Positions 1 to 7,978 of a stretch of DNA of 64,000 nt are shown piece after piece (the stretch's first letter is position 1; each line of letters starts with the position of its first letter). Both the position numbers and the translations under genes were made by a program. The notes beneath the pieces are model-generated. The model was not told the DNA's origin. It saw only the letters and a list, made by a program, of their open reading frames with translations, and ran no database searches. Source of the DNA: Variovorax jilinensis (GTDB lineage: Bacteria; Pseudomonadota; Gammaproteobacteria; Burkholderiales; Burkholderiaceae_C); the NCBI RefSeq assembly GCF_030316885.1, contig NZ_JASZYQ010000005.1, forward strand, positions 62,001 to 126,000, written 5' to 3'.

Positions 1-1357
1 AGAGCCGCACCGGTGGCGGCGCCTCGAGCAGCGGGGTCGACACCTGCCACAGCCGCTCGATGCCCTCGGCGGTGGTGAAGAGCGTGCGGTCACCGCGCAT
101 CGCGTCGAGGATGAGGCGCTCGTAGGCTTCCAGTACCTCGCCCACCATGCCGGTGTCGCGCATCGCGAACTGGAGGCTCAGCTTGTCCAGCCGCATGCCC
201 GGGCCGGGTCGCTTGCCGTAGAACGACAGCGACATCTTCGACGCATCGGCAAGGTCGAAGGTCAGGTGGTCCGGCCCCTGCGCGCCGACGCCGGACCCCG
301 GCGGGAACATGCTCTTCGGCGGCTCCCGGAAGGCGATCGAGATGATGCGCTGGCCTTCGGCCAGCCGCTTGCCGGTGCGCAGGAAGAAGGGCACGCCGGC
401 CCAGCGCCAGTTGTCGATGTGGCACTTCAGCGCGACGAAGGTCTCGGTGTCGGAGTCCGGATCGACCCCTTCCTCCTGCCGGTAGCCGCTGTACTGGCCG
501 CGGACCACGTCGGCCGGCACGATCGGCAGCATGCTGCGGAAGACCTTGTTCTTCTCCTCGCCGATCGGTGCGGGCTCGAGCGCGGTTGGCGGCTCCATCG
601 CCATGAAGCCCAGGATCTGGAACAGATGCGTCACCACCATGTCGCGGTACGCGCCGGTCTGCTCGTAGAAGCTCGCGCGCTTTCCGAGACCCAGCGTCTC
701 GGGCACGTCGATCTGCACGTGGTCGATGAAATTGCGGTTCCAGATCGGCTCGAACAGGCCGTTGGCGAAGCGGAACGCGAGGATGTTCTGCGCCGGCTCC
801 TTGCCGAGGAAGTGGTCGATGCGAAAGATCTGCTCTTCCCGGAACACCTCGTGCAACTGGCTGTTGAGGAACACCGCGCTCGCGAGGTCGGTGCCGAAGG
901 GCTTCTCCATCACGATGTGCGAGCGCTCGACCAGGTCGGCCGCACCCAGCATGCGCACCACAGACAGGGCCGCGCTCGGCGGCACGCTGAGGTAGTGCAG
1001 GCGCCGGCACTCGACCGCACCCAGGGAAGCTTCGGCACGCTCGACCGCGTCCTTGAGCGCCTGCGCGCCGCCCGACAGCGGCACGTAGTCGAGCATGGCG
1101 GCAAACGCATCCCAGTCGGCCGGCCGCACCTTGCGGCTGCCGAACTCGTCGAGCGCGCTGCGGGCCGCGGCGCGGAAGCCCTCGGCATCGAGTTCGTCGA
1201 GCGAGACCCCGATGATCCGGCAACCCGGGATGAAGCCCGCGCTGCAGAGGTGGAACAGCCCCGGCAGCAGCTTGCGCCGCGCCAGGTCGCCGGTGGCGCC
1301 CACCAGCATGACCACCTGCGGGAAACGCGGGCCGACGCCCGGAGGGATCTTCGCCAT
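1..1357 (-). CDS. zwf: Glucose-6-phosphate 1-dehydrogenase (3' end outside window)
   Basis: Oxidises glucose-6-phosphate to 6-phosphogluconolactone with NAD(P)+, the entry step of the oxidative pentose-phosphate and Entner-Doudoroff routes; cytosolic. The N-terminus reads MAKIPPGVGPRF followed by a dinucleotide-fold stretch (MLVGATGDLARRKLLPGLF), the hallmark GATGDL(A/S)xxK motif. The substrate-binding and catalytic segment RIDHFLGKE lies near residue 180, and the family blocks around NRNFIDHVQI and FLRTGKRL follow. About 452 codons are visible; the family is usually 480-500 aa, so only the extreme C-terminus is missing. It is transcribed away from the SDR gene at 1510, with 152 bp between the two starts. 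No frameshift is seen. Confidence 0.95.
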   Translation of the reverse strand, partial: MAKIPPGVGPRFPQVVMLVGATGDLARRKLLPGLFHLCSAGFIPGCRIIGVSLDELDAEGFRAAARSALDEFGSRKVRPADWDAFAAMLDYVPLSGGAQALKDAVERAEASLGAVECRRLHYLSVPPSAALSVVRMLGAADLVERSHIVMEKPFGTDLASAVFLNSQLHEVFREEQIFRIDHFLGKEPAQNILAFRFANGLFEPIWNRNFIDHVQIDVPETLGLGKRASFYEQTGAYRDMVVTHLFQILGFMAMEPPTALEPAPIGEEKNKVFRSMLPIVPADVVRGQYSGYRQEEGVDPDSDTETFVALKCHIDNWRWAGVPFFLRTGKRLAEGQRIISIAFREPPKSMFPPGSGVGAQGPDHLTFDLADASKMSLSFYGKRPGPGMRLDKLSLQFAMRDTGMVGEVLEAYERLILDAMRGDRTLFTTAEGIERLWQVSTPLLEAPPPVRL

Positions 1358-1509
1358 GCCTGCCACCTTTGCTGTTGTCTTTCGGGAGGGCAAGCGATTT
1401 TGATGCCAGGTGGCCGTGCCGGGCGGGGTTTGCGCGGGTTTGCCAGCGCCGCGCGGCGCGCGCATCATCCCTGGCCGCAGAAGCCAACCAGGCAGGAGAA
1501 GGAGACAGC

Positions 1510-2373
1510 ATGAGATTCGAAGGCAAGACGGTGGTCGTGACGGGCGCAGCCTCGGGCATCGGCCGGGCGAGCGCCTTGCGATTCGCGGCCGAGGGCGCGC
1601 AGGTGGTCGCTGCCGACATCGATGCCGTGGGCGGCGAGGCGCTGGCGGCGCAGTCGGGCGGACGCATCGTCTTCCAGCGCACCGACGTCTGCGAGGTCGA
1701 CCAGATCCGCGCGCTGATGGACTTCGCGGCCGAGCGCTCGGGCGGCATCGACGTGCTCTTCAACAATGCCGGCGCCGGTGGTGCTCGGGCGCGCATCGAC
1801 GAGATCGATGCCGAGGCCTGGGACCGCACGATGAACCTGCTGTTGCGCTCGGTCGCCATGGGCATCCGCCATGCGGTGCCGCACATGATCGCGCGTGGCG
1901 GCGGCGCCATCGTCAACACCGCGAGCGTGGCGGCACTGTCCACCGGCATGGCGCCGACCGCCTATTCGGTGGCCAAGGCCGGCGTGCTGCAGTTGTCGAA
2001 GACGGCCGCCGCCGACCTCGCGCGACACAGGATCCGGGTCAACGCGGTCTGCCCGGGCCTCATCCGGACCGGCATCTTCTCGGCCTCGTTCGACGTTCCG
2101 CAGGCGCTGAAGGCCAGCGTCGACGAAATGGTCGCTGCCATGGCCGCCAAGGCCCAGCCGGTGGCGCGCGCCGGCACGGCCGAGGACATCGCGGGCGCCG
2201 TGAGCTACCTGGCCAGCGACGACGCGGCCTTCGTCACGGGCACCCACCTGCTGGTCGATGGCGGCATGCTGGTCGGACCGCGCCACAGCTGGGACCCTGA
2301 GACGCCGGGCATGGGCGAGGCGATCCGCCGGCGGGTCGAGGCGTCGATGGCCGCTCAGGCGGCGGCGCGGTAG
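1510..2373 (+). CDS. SDR family NAD(P)-dependent oxidoreductase
   Basis: A 287-aa classical short-chain dehydrogenase/reductase. The cofactor motif TGAASGIG is at about residues 11-18, NNAGAG near residue 85, catalytic Ser in NTASVA and the Tyr/Lys pair in YSVAKAG at about residues 154-160; the C-terminal LVDGGML is typical of the fabG-like group. The start at 1510 is preceded by a strong purine-rich ribosome site (aggagaaggagaca). Substrate cannot be told from sequence. The 3' end overlaps the convergent ASCH gene by 19 bp. It is divergent from zwf but there is no evidence of a functional link. Confidence 0.9.
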   Translation: MRFEGKTVVVTGAASGIGRASALRFAAEGAQVVAADIDAVGGEALAAQSGGRIVFQRTDVCEVDQIRALMDFAAERSGGIDVLFNNAGAGGARARIDEIDAEAWDRTMNLLLRSVAMGIRHAVPHMIARGGGAIVNTASVAALSTGMAPTAYSVAKAGVLQLSKTAAADLARHRIRVNAVCPGLIRTGIFSASFDVPQALKASVDEMVAAMAAKAQPVARAGTAEDIAGAVSYLASDDAAFVTGTHLLVDGGMLVGPRHSWDPETPGMGEAIRRRVEASMAAQAAAR

Positions 2374-2822
2374 ACCACGCGGAAGCGCTCGCAGAGCACC
2401 GGCATGCGCGGGGTGGCCTGCCGGCCCAGGCGCGCGCACTCGCGGCCGAAGTAGTTCTGGTGGACGCGACGCCAGTACGCGAGCGAACCATCGCCTTCGC
2501 CCTCGGCGGCCGCGAATTCCGCGCCGACCTGCTCGAAGGCGAGCACCTCGATCGCCAGCGTCTCGATCACGCAGGCGGGCCGGCCGTCCCACCAGGTCAC
2601 GATGCTCAGGGCGCCGGGCGCGGGCGCCGCGACGCCGCGCGCTTCGAAGGACCAGACGAGGCTTGCGGTGGCGCGCTTGGTGCCGGCCAGCACCAGCGCC
2701 GCCAGCGCATCGGCGTCGGCCGGGTTGTCATCGAAGTGGAAGGCTTCGAAGAACCGGTCCGAGCGGTCGTCGCCGACCTCCCTGAGGAATGCGTCCCAGA
2801 AGGCAGTCACGTCGGGTGTCAT
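2355..2822 (-). CDS. ASCH domain-containing protein
   Basis: A 155-aa cytosolic protein of the ASCH superfamily, a beta-barrel fold related to PUA that is thought to bind RNA or nucleosides; some members hydrolyse N4-acetylcytidine. Visible family features are the central segment LAGTKRATASLVWSFE with the conserved GxKxxT/S pattern, the WDGRPACVIET strand pair and the aromatic C-terminal helix around YWRRVHQNYF. Substrate is unknown. Monocistronic in appearance, with a 67-bp gap to the cupin gene upstream on the same strand; its 3' end overlaps the SDR gene convergently. Confidence 0.8.
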   Translation of the reverse strand: MTPDVTAFWDAFLREVGDDRSDRFFEAFHFDDNPADADALAALVLAGTKRATASLVWSFEARGVAAPAPGALSIVTWWDGRPACVIETLAIEVLAFEQVGAEFAAAEGEGDGSLAYWRRVHQNYFGRECARLGRQATPRMPVLCERFRVVYRAAA

Positions 2823-2889
2823 GCCTCTGCTCCTTGGCTTCCCTGTCGGGTGACCGTGCCGATCGGGACCCCCCTTGGTGCCGCGGGCC

Positions 2890-3219
2890 CTAGGGCTTGA
2901 GGACCAGGGTGATCAGCGCGCTGGCGTTGGTCACGGCCTTGACGCCGTGCATGGCGTTCGCGGTGAGGAACAGCAGTTCGCCCGCCCCCAGCCGCACCGG
3001 GCCTTCATCGAGAACCAGCTCCAGGCTGCCTTCGAGGCACTGGATGGTGAGCTCGCCGGCCACCTTGTGCGGAGGCATCGACTTCCCCGCCTGCAAGACA
3101 AGTCGCATGACCTCGAGGTCGACCGACTTGAACAGCGCCGAGGTCTTGCCGTCGGCCAGCCGATGTCCCAGGGGGCGCACGTCGAAAGCGTGGCCGGGGG
3201 ACGCGTGGGGAATTGCCAT
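2890..3219 (-). CDS. Small cupin-domain protein
   Basis: A 109-aa single-domain cupin. The first cupin motif is degenerate (MPPHKVAGELTIQCLEGSLEL, about residues 48-68, keeping His and Glu) and the second is LLFLTANAMHGVKAV near residues 83-96 with one His. Such small stand-alone cupins are metal-binding barrels with mostly unknown ligands, sometimes called cytoplasmic sensor cupins. No signal peptide. It is divergent from the secreted-protein gene at 3357, with 137 bp between start codons that presumably holds both promoters. Substrate or ligand not assignable. Confidence 0.75.
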   Translation of the reverse strand: MAIPHASPGHAFDVRPLGHRLADGKTSALFKSVDLEVMRLVLQAGKSMPPHKVAGELTIQCLEGSLELVLDEGPVRLGAGELLFLTANAMHGVKAVTNASALITLVLKP

Positions 3220-3356
3220 GGGAGCGCCTCGCTGTCGTGGATGTTCAGTGTCAGCCTTCGCCGCCGGCTTGGCAACGCGTGCCCTGCTCGGTCGAACGGC
3301 CTATTGCGGCGTCCCGGTGCGCTTTCCAGAATCGGGGATCACCTTCGGGAGGCCCC

Positions 3357-3734
3357 ATGAAAGCTGCTGCGTACCTGGCCCTTTGCCTTTGCGTGCCTCT
3401 GTCGGCCCACGCGCAGACGGCCAATCCCTGGGACGGCAAGTGGCAGGTCGCCTTCAAGACCGAACGCGGCACCGATCGGGACGGCACGGTCACCGTGGCG
3501 GGCAGCGCCGGCACCTGGGACCTGAACGTGGCCCAGCGCAACGACCCTTGTGCGGGCCGCGCCTATCCGATCGAGGTGCAGCGCGCCACGGCAGAGGAAC
3601 TGGTCTTCAAGGTGGCGCGTTCCACCGCGCTGGCGGGATGCCAGGACAACACGATGCGCCTCAAGCCCACCGATGCCAACACGCTCGAAGGCACCTTCAT
3701 GACGCGGCCGTTCAAGATGACGAAGGTCAACTAG
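3357..3734 (+). CDS. Small secreted protein of unknown function
   Basis: A 125-aa precursor with a clear Sec signal peptide: MKAAAYLALCLCVPLSAHA, cleavage expected after AHA-Q. The mature part is about 105 aa, predicted as a beta-rich barrel-like domain (alternating WQVAFKTERG, GTVTVAG, LEGTFMTRPFKM) with two cysteines (in DPCAG and AGCQD) that could form a disulfide in the periplasm. The ATG at 3357 is preceded by ttcgggagg. The layout resembles small lipocalin-like periplasmic proteins, but no family is recognised with certainty. Confidence 0.75.
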   Translation: MKAAAYLALCLCVPLSAHAQTANPWDGKWQVAFKTERGTDRDGTVTVAGSAGTWDLNVAQRNDPCAGRAYPIEVQRATAEELVFKVARSTALAGCQDNTMRLKPTDANTLEGTFMTRPFKMTKVN

Positions 3735-3870
3735 GGGCAGGCTCCGCGAATCTCGCCGGGTGGCCGGCAAATGCCGCCACCTTTGTTACTCCCGGCGGGC
3801 GTCCGTCGGTGCCAGACTGGCTTCCACGGCCAGCCGTTGGTTGCCGGCCACCAGCCCAGGAGATGACACC

Positions 3871-4674
3871 ATGAGCACATCGAGCACATCGAACGCGGAT
3901 GGCACGGACAAGGGCGCTGGCGCTGCCATGCGAACCCCGCCGATCGTGTCGGCGCAGGCTTGGCAGGCCGCGCGCGAGCAGTTGCTTGTGAAGGAGAAGG
4001 CCCAGACCCGCGCCCGCGACGCACTGGCCGCCGAGCGACGGCGCATGCCCTGGATGGCGGTCGAGAAGCGCTACGCCTTCGACGGGCCGGCCGGGAGGGC
4101 CAGCCTGCTCGATCTCTTCGAAGGCCGGCATCAGTTGATCGTCTACCGCGCCTTCTTCGAGCCGGGTGTGTTCGGCTGGCCCGAGCACGCCTGCCGCGGC
4201 TGCTCGATGGTGGCCGACCAGGTCGCGCATGTCGCGCATCTCAACGCGCGCGACACCACGCTCGTGTTCGTCTCGCGCGCGCCGCAGGCCGACATCGCGC
4301 GGCTCCAGGCGCGCATGGGCTGGGACATTCCGTGGTTCACGCTGGTCGACGGCTTCGATGCCGATTTCGGCGTGCACGAGTGGCATGGCACGAACGTCTT
4401 CTATCGCGATGACGCCGATCGAGTCTTCCGCACCTACTTTCTCGACAACCGGGGCGACGAACAGATGGGCAACACCTGGAACTACCTCGACATCACGCCG
4501 CTGGGCCGGCAGGAGGTCTGGGAAGACTCGCCCGAGGGCTACCCGCAGACACCGACCTACAAGTGGTGGAACTGGCACGACAACTACGGGGCGGAAGCGA
4601 CGCCCGACAGGAGATGGGTCGAGGTGTCGGACGTCGGCGAGGCGGCGTTCCGCAACGAGCAGGCCGGTCGCTAA
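3871..4674 (+). CDS. DUF899 family thioredoxin-like protein
   Basis: A 267-aa protein matching the DUF899 family, which adopts a thioredoxin-like fold and is commonly annotated as a predicted dithiol-disulfide oxidoreductase. A CxxC (Cys-Arg-Gly-Cys) sits in the block PEHACRGCSMVADQV, the expected redox site. The family blocks RMPWMAVEKRYAFDGPAG, YRAFFEPGVFGW and the C-terminal TPTYKWWNWHDNY are all present. No signal peptide, so cytosolic. The start at 3871 follows an AGGAGATGAC ribosome site; upstream in-frame starts lack one. The 3' end overlaps the XdhC-cupin gene by 4 bp. Biological role of the family is not established. Confidence 0.85.
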   Translation: MSTSSTSNADGTDKGAGAAMRTPPIVSAQAWQAAREQLLVKEKAQTRARDALAAERRRMPWMAVEKRYAFDGPAGRASLLDLFEGRHQLIVYRAFFEPGVFGWPEHACRGCSMVADQVAHVAHLNARDTTLVFVSRAPQADIARLQARMGWDIPWFTLVDGFDADFGVHEWHGTNVFYRDDADRVFRTYFLDNRGDEQMGNTWNYLDITPLGRQEVWEDSPEGYPQTPTYKWWNWHDNYGAEATPDRRWVEVSDVGEAAFRNEQAGR

Positions 4675-6230
4675 GGCAGTTTCACGCCGGCCAGTGCCGC
4701 GGCCGCACGCACCTGCTGCGGCCAGTTGATGTTGCCCGGATGCTGCCCGCTGGCCATTCCCATCAGGTGCGCCGCCTGCGTGCCCACGTTGCGGAAGCCG
4801 CGCAAGACGCCGGCCGGGATCGCGATCGTGTCCCAGGCCTCGAGCCGCACGCTTCGCTCGCCGGCCGGGCCCCAGAAGACTTCCCACTGGCCCGACAGCG
4901 CCACGAAGACTTCCTGCGTCAGGTGGTTGTGCAGCGGCGCCGAGCGACCGGGCTCGCAGTACACGATGTTGAGGTGAAAGCCTTCGGCCGCGAGCGGCGC
5001 CGCCGGCGGCGTGCCCAGCACGCGGTAGGTGGTGCGCTCGCAGCCCGGAATGCCGGCATCGACGTAGTCGTCGGTGGGGCGCAGCGAACGGAAGCGCGCC
5101 ACGCGCGCCTCCATCTCGTCGACCGTGGGGTTGGCATCGGTGATCGGTGCGGTTGCCGTCGCCGTTGCTTCCGATGTCGCTGGCGCCTCCCCCTGGCGCA
5201 GCGCCCCGATCATCTCCGCGACGATCGAGGCCGCGATCTCGGCCGGCCCGAGCGCTCCGATGTGCAGGCCGGCAGGGCCGTGGATGCGCGCCGTGCGCTC
5301 CGCCGGAAGGCCCCGTTCGGCCAGCCGCGAGAGACGCGCCGCGTGGGTCCGCCTGCTGCCGAGCGCGCCGATGTAGAAGGCGCCGCTGCCGAGCGCCTCG
5401 ATCAGCGCGGGATCGTCGATCTCGGCCGCATGCGAAAGACACACGACCGCGCTGCGCTCGTCGAGCCGGGCAGCGCGCAACGCCCGCGCGGGGTCATCGA
5501 CGACCGGCGTCGCATCGGGCAGGCTCATGGCCTGCATGCGCTCGCTGCGCGGATCGATGACAGTCACGGCGAAGCCGGGCAGCCGCGCTGCATCCAGCAG
5601 CGCCTGCGCGAGCCGCACGGCGCCCACCACGAACAGCCTCAAGGGTGCGTTGAAGACCTGGAACAGGACTTCCTCGTCCGCCACGGTCGCGATGCCCGTG
5701 TCGTCGGCGCGGGCCCGGCGGCGCGCCTCGGCGGCCCAGGCATGCGCGACGGAGGTGCTCCCGGCCGGGAGCAGCACGCGCTGCCCGTCCGCAAGCCGGG
5801 TGCACAGCACCACGCTGCGGCGGTCCTCGATGGCGGCGAGCGCCTCGCGCAGGGTGTCGGCGCTTCCTGCAGCGGGCGGCGCGATGCCTTCGAGTCGCAG
5901 CACCATCGCACCGCCGCAGGCGAGCCCGGCGGCCGATGCGGTGTCGTCGTCGATCGCGATCTGCAGGGTGTCGGCCTCGCCACGCGCCATCGCGGCCAGC
6001 GCCGCCTGCGCGATGCGGGCATCGATCGACGCATCGAAGAGCGTGCCGCAGCGCCGGCCGTCCGCGTGCACCGCCATCTGGCTGCCCGCCCGCATCGGCG
6101 CCATCGGCCAGACGCTCACCACCGTGGCCAGGGCAACCGCGGTGCGGGCATCCTGTGGCTGCCAGGCGAGCGCCTGCTGCAGGATCGCGCTCGGCGCGAG
6201 GGCCGCGGAGTCGGGTCGTGCTTGCGTCAT
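4671..6230 (-). CDS. XdhC/CoxI-like protein fused to a C-terminal cupin
   Basis: A 519-aa protein with two parts. Residues 1 to about 345 match XdhC/CoxI: an N-terminal segment (ARTAVALATVVSVWP) and a Rossmann-like half with LFVVGAVRLAQALLD, VIDPRSERM, FYIGALGSRRTHAARL and GLHIGALGPAEIAASIVAEMI. XdhC proteins bind molybdenum cofactor, sulfurate it and insert it into xanthine dehydrogenase-type enzymes. An Ala/Thr-rich linker (about 350-370) joins a cupin (about 400-490) with EPGRSAPLHNH and the QEVFVALSGQWEVFWG block. The usual SSPR motif of the N-terminal domain is absent. No molybdoenzyme genes are adjacent, so its partner is unknown. The fusion appears continuous, with no frameshift. Confidence 0.8.
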   Translation of the reverse strand: MTQARPDSAALAPSAILQQALAWQPQDARTAVALATVVSVWPMAPMRAGSQMAVHADGRRCGTLFDASIDARIAQAALAAMARGEADTLQIAIDDDTASAAGLACGGAMVLRLEGIAPPAAGSADTLREALAAIEDRRSVVLCTRLADGQRVLLPAGSTSVAHAWAAEARRRARADDTGIATVADEEVLFQVFNAPLRLFVVGAVRLAQALLDAARLPGFAVTVIDPRSERMQAMSLPDATPVVDDPARALRAARLDERSAVVCLSHAAEIDDPALIEALGSGAFYIGALGSRRTHAARLSRLAERGLPAERTARIHGPAGLHIGALGPAEIAASIVAEMIGALRQGEAPATSEATATATAPITDANPTVDEMEARVARFRSLRPTDDYVDAGIPGCERTTYRVLGTPPAAPLAAEGFHLNIVYCEPGRSAPLHNHLTQEVFVALSGQWEVFWGPAGERSVRLEAWDTIAIPAGVLRGFRNVGTQAAHLMGMASGQHPGNINWPQQVRAAAALAGVKLP

Positions 6231-6272
6231 GCGGGTTCCCGTGGACGAGAGGGTGGCCTAGACTCTACGCCG

Positions 6273-6581
6273 ATGACCAAGCAATGCACCCACACCGGAT
6301 CCATCCGCGCCGTAGTGCCCAGCGCCAAGGGCTGCGAGGAGTGCCTCAAGACCGGCAGCCGCTGGGTGCACCTCCGGCTGTGCCGGACCTGCGGCCACGT
6401 GGGCTGCTGCGACGATTCGCCCCACCGCCACGCGACCGCGCATTTCCATGCCACCTCGCACCCGGTCATCGAAGGCTACGACCCGCCCGAGGGCTGGGGC
6501 TGGTGCTACGTCGACAAGGTCATGCTGGACCTCGGCGACGACACCACGCCGCAGGTCGGTCCCATTCCGCGCTACGTCTGA
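6273..6581 (+). CDS. UBP-type zinc finger protein
   Basis: A 102-aa protein that is almost entirely one UBP-type (ubiquitin-hydrolase-like) zinc finger. The Cys/His ladder is visible: CTHTGS, CEECLKTG, LCRTCGHVGCCDDS and HRHATAHFHATSHPV. In eukaryotes this finger binds the free ubiquitin C-terminus; in bacteria, where ubiquitin is absent, the role is unknown. The small ORF continues upstream in frame but the ATG at 6273 begins the conserved domain directly and lies in the 42-bp gap after the divergent XdhC-cupin gene. Cytosolic. Confidence 0.9.
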   Translation: MTKQCTHTGSIRAVVPSAKGCEECLKTGSRWVHLRLCRTCGHVGCCDDSPHRHATAHFHATSHPVIEGYDPPEGWGWCYVDKVMLDLGDDTTPQVGPIPRYV

Positions 6582-6611
6582 GCGCGCTCCCGGAGGAAAC
6601 GGCGGCGGCTC

Positions 6612-7349
6612 CTAGAGCACCGGCACCGCGCGCCCGATGTACTGGATCGGACCGGTCGGCCGGTCGATCGGGGAGCCCGCCGCGGGCTCGAGCGTGAGTT
6701 CGAACAGCTGGTTCGCCTCGAGCGGCGGCAACCGGTCGAGCGGCACGCGCAGCGTCTGTCCGGGCGTGACCAGCCCCAGCGAACGCGGTCCCTGCCAGCC
6801 ATCGGCCTTGGTCCAGAACTGCAGCGCCTTGTCGGCTGGCACCGTGATGCGGCCGAGCGGGATCAGGCTCAGCTCGCGCGCGCCGCCGGTCTGGATCACC
6901 CAGCCGGGAGCCTTGTCCTGCGGCGCCACCAGCACCACCATGAAGGTCGGCCCCGCCGCATCGGGCAGGCGCGTGACCAGCACCGCCGCGAGCAGCGCGG
7001 CCGCCGCGAACCCGGCGCCTGCCAGCCCGCGCCAGAGCGCCAGGCTGTGCCACCAGCCAGGCCGGGTCGCGCCCGAAACGGCTGACGGCGCTACAGCGGC
7101 TGCGGTGCGTGGTGCCAGGCTCGCATCGATGCGCTCCCAGAGCCCGGCCGAGGGCTCCACGGGCTCGGCAAGCGCCACCAGCGGATGCAGGCGCTCTTCC
7201 CAGGCCTGCACCGCGGCGCGCAGCGCCGGCTCGCTCGTCATGCGCGCCTCGACCTCGCGCCGCGACGCGGACGGGAGCGTGCCCAGCACGTACTCGCCCG
7301 CCAGCGCCTGGAGGTCGTCGTCGTCCATGGGTGGGGTAGGCGCGTTCAT
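6612..7349 (-). CDS. Anti-sigma factor (RskA-like, membrane-anchored)
   Basis: A 245-aa anti-sigma factor. The N-terminal cytosolic part (about 1-80) has the zinc-less anti-sigma block LQALAGEYVLGTLPSASRREVEARM and LRAAVQAWEERLHPL; a single membrane segment spans about residues 107-127 (LAGAGFAAAALLAAVLVTRL); the periplasmic C-terminal RskA domain includes FMVVLVAPQDKAPGWVIQ and ends in PTGPIQYIG. It sequesters the partner sigma factor until released. Its start overlaps the stop of the sigma gene as ATGA, so the pair is translationally coupled. Signal sensed is not visible. Confidence 0.9.
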   Translation of the reverse strand: MNAPTPPMDDDDLQALAGEYVLGTLPSASRREVEARMTSEPALRAAVQAWEERLHPLVALAEPVEPSAGLWERIDASLAPRTAAAVAPSAVSGATRPGWWHSLALWRGLAGAGFAAAALLAAVLVTRLPDAAGPTFMVVLVAPQDKAPGWVIQTGGARELSLIPLGRITVPADKALQFWTKADGWQGPRSLGLVTPGQTLRVPLDRLPPLEANQLFELTLEPAAGSPIDRPTGPIQYIGRAVPVL

Positions 7350-7912
7350 GTCATGCATTCGCGCAACGAGCGCATGCTGCGCTGGATCCACGACTTGACG
7401 GTGCCCAGGGGCTTGCGCATGCGGGCCGCGATCTCGGCATGCGAGCAGCCGTCCAGGTAGGCGAGCACGATGCATTCGCGCCGCTCGGCCTCGAGCTGGT
7501 CGAGGCAGCGGTCGAGCCGGCCCATGTCGGCCTGCAGCTGCACCGGCTCGATCGTGGCCGCATGACGGGCCAGGGCCAGGTCGTCTTCCAGCGCCGCATG
7601 GGACTCCTCGTCGACCGATAGCTCGCGCGCATGGTCGCGCACCCAGTTGAGCGCCGCATGGCGCACCACGCTGTAGATCCAGCCCCGTGCCGCGCCGCGC
7701 GTGGCGTCGAAGGAACGCGCCCGCTGCCAGATGCTCACGAAGGCGTCGTGCAGCACGTCCTCGGCCGACTGGCGCTGGCGCACGATGCGCAACGCGACGC
7801 CGAGCAGGTAGCGGCTCTCGTGCCGATAGATGCTCGCCAACGCCTCGCGCTCGCCGCGTGCGCAGGCGCGCAGCGCGGCTTCATGGTCGAAAGGCTCGTC
7901 GGAGTCGGGCAA
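7346..7912 (-). CDS. ECF RNA polymerase sigma factor (SigK/RpoE-type)
   Basis: A 188-aa ECF sigma factor. Region 2 includes the block ESRYLLGVALRIVRQRQSAEDVLHDAFVSIW and RGWIYSVVRHAALNWVRD; region 4 includes CIVLAYLDGCSHAEIAARM and GTVKSWIQRSMRSLRECM, the helix-turn-helix that contacts the -35 element. Pairing with an RskA-like anti-sigma factor places it in the group often controlling small cell-envelope or oxidative-stress regulons. The 66-bp gap downstream of the DUF3455 gene start region may hold an autoregulated promoter, though the DUF3455 gene lies upstream on the same strand. Confidence 0.92.
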   Translation of the reverse strand: MPDSDEPFDHEAALRACARGEREALASIYRHESRYLLGVALRIVRQRQSAEDVLHDAFVSIWQRARSFDATRGAARGWIYSVVRHAALNWVRDHARELSVDEESHAALEDDLALARHAATIEPVQLQADMGRLDRCLDQLEAERRECIVLAYLDGCSHAEIAARMRKPLGTVKSWIQRSMRSLRECMT

Positions 7913-7978
7913 GAAGGGGCTCGGGGGCGGGCGGTGGAGCGGGAATGGTAGTCCACCGCGCCTCGCCCCCCGAAACCG

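Noticed and set aside
90..1949. 619-codon minus-strand open frame over zwf and the SDR gene
   Set aside because: Composed of Arg/Ala/Gly-rich low-complexity translation opposite or out of frame with zwf and SDR, both with complete family motifs. High GC produces such long false frames.
4563..6272. N-terminal extension of the UBP zinc-finger protein by about 570 codons
   Set aside because: The upstream part is the reverse-strand shadow of the XdhC-cupin gene. The ATG at 6273 begins the domain.
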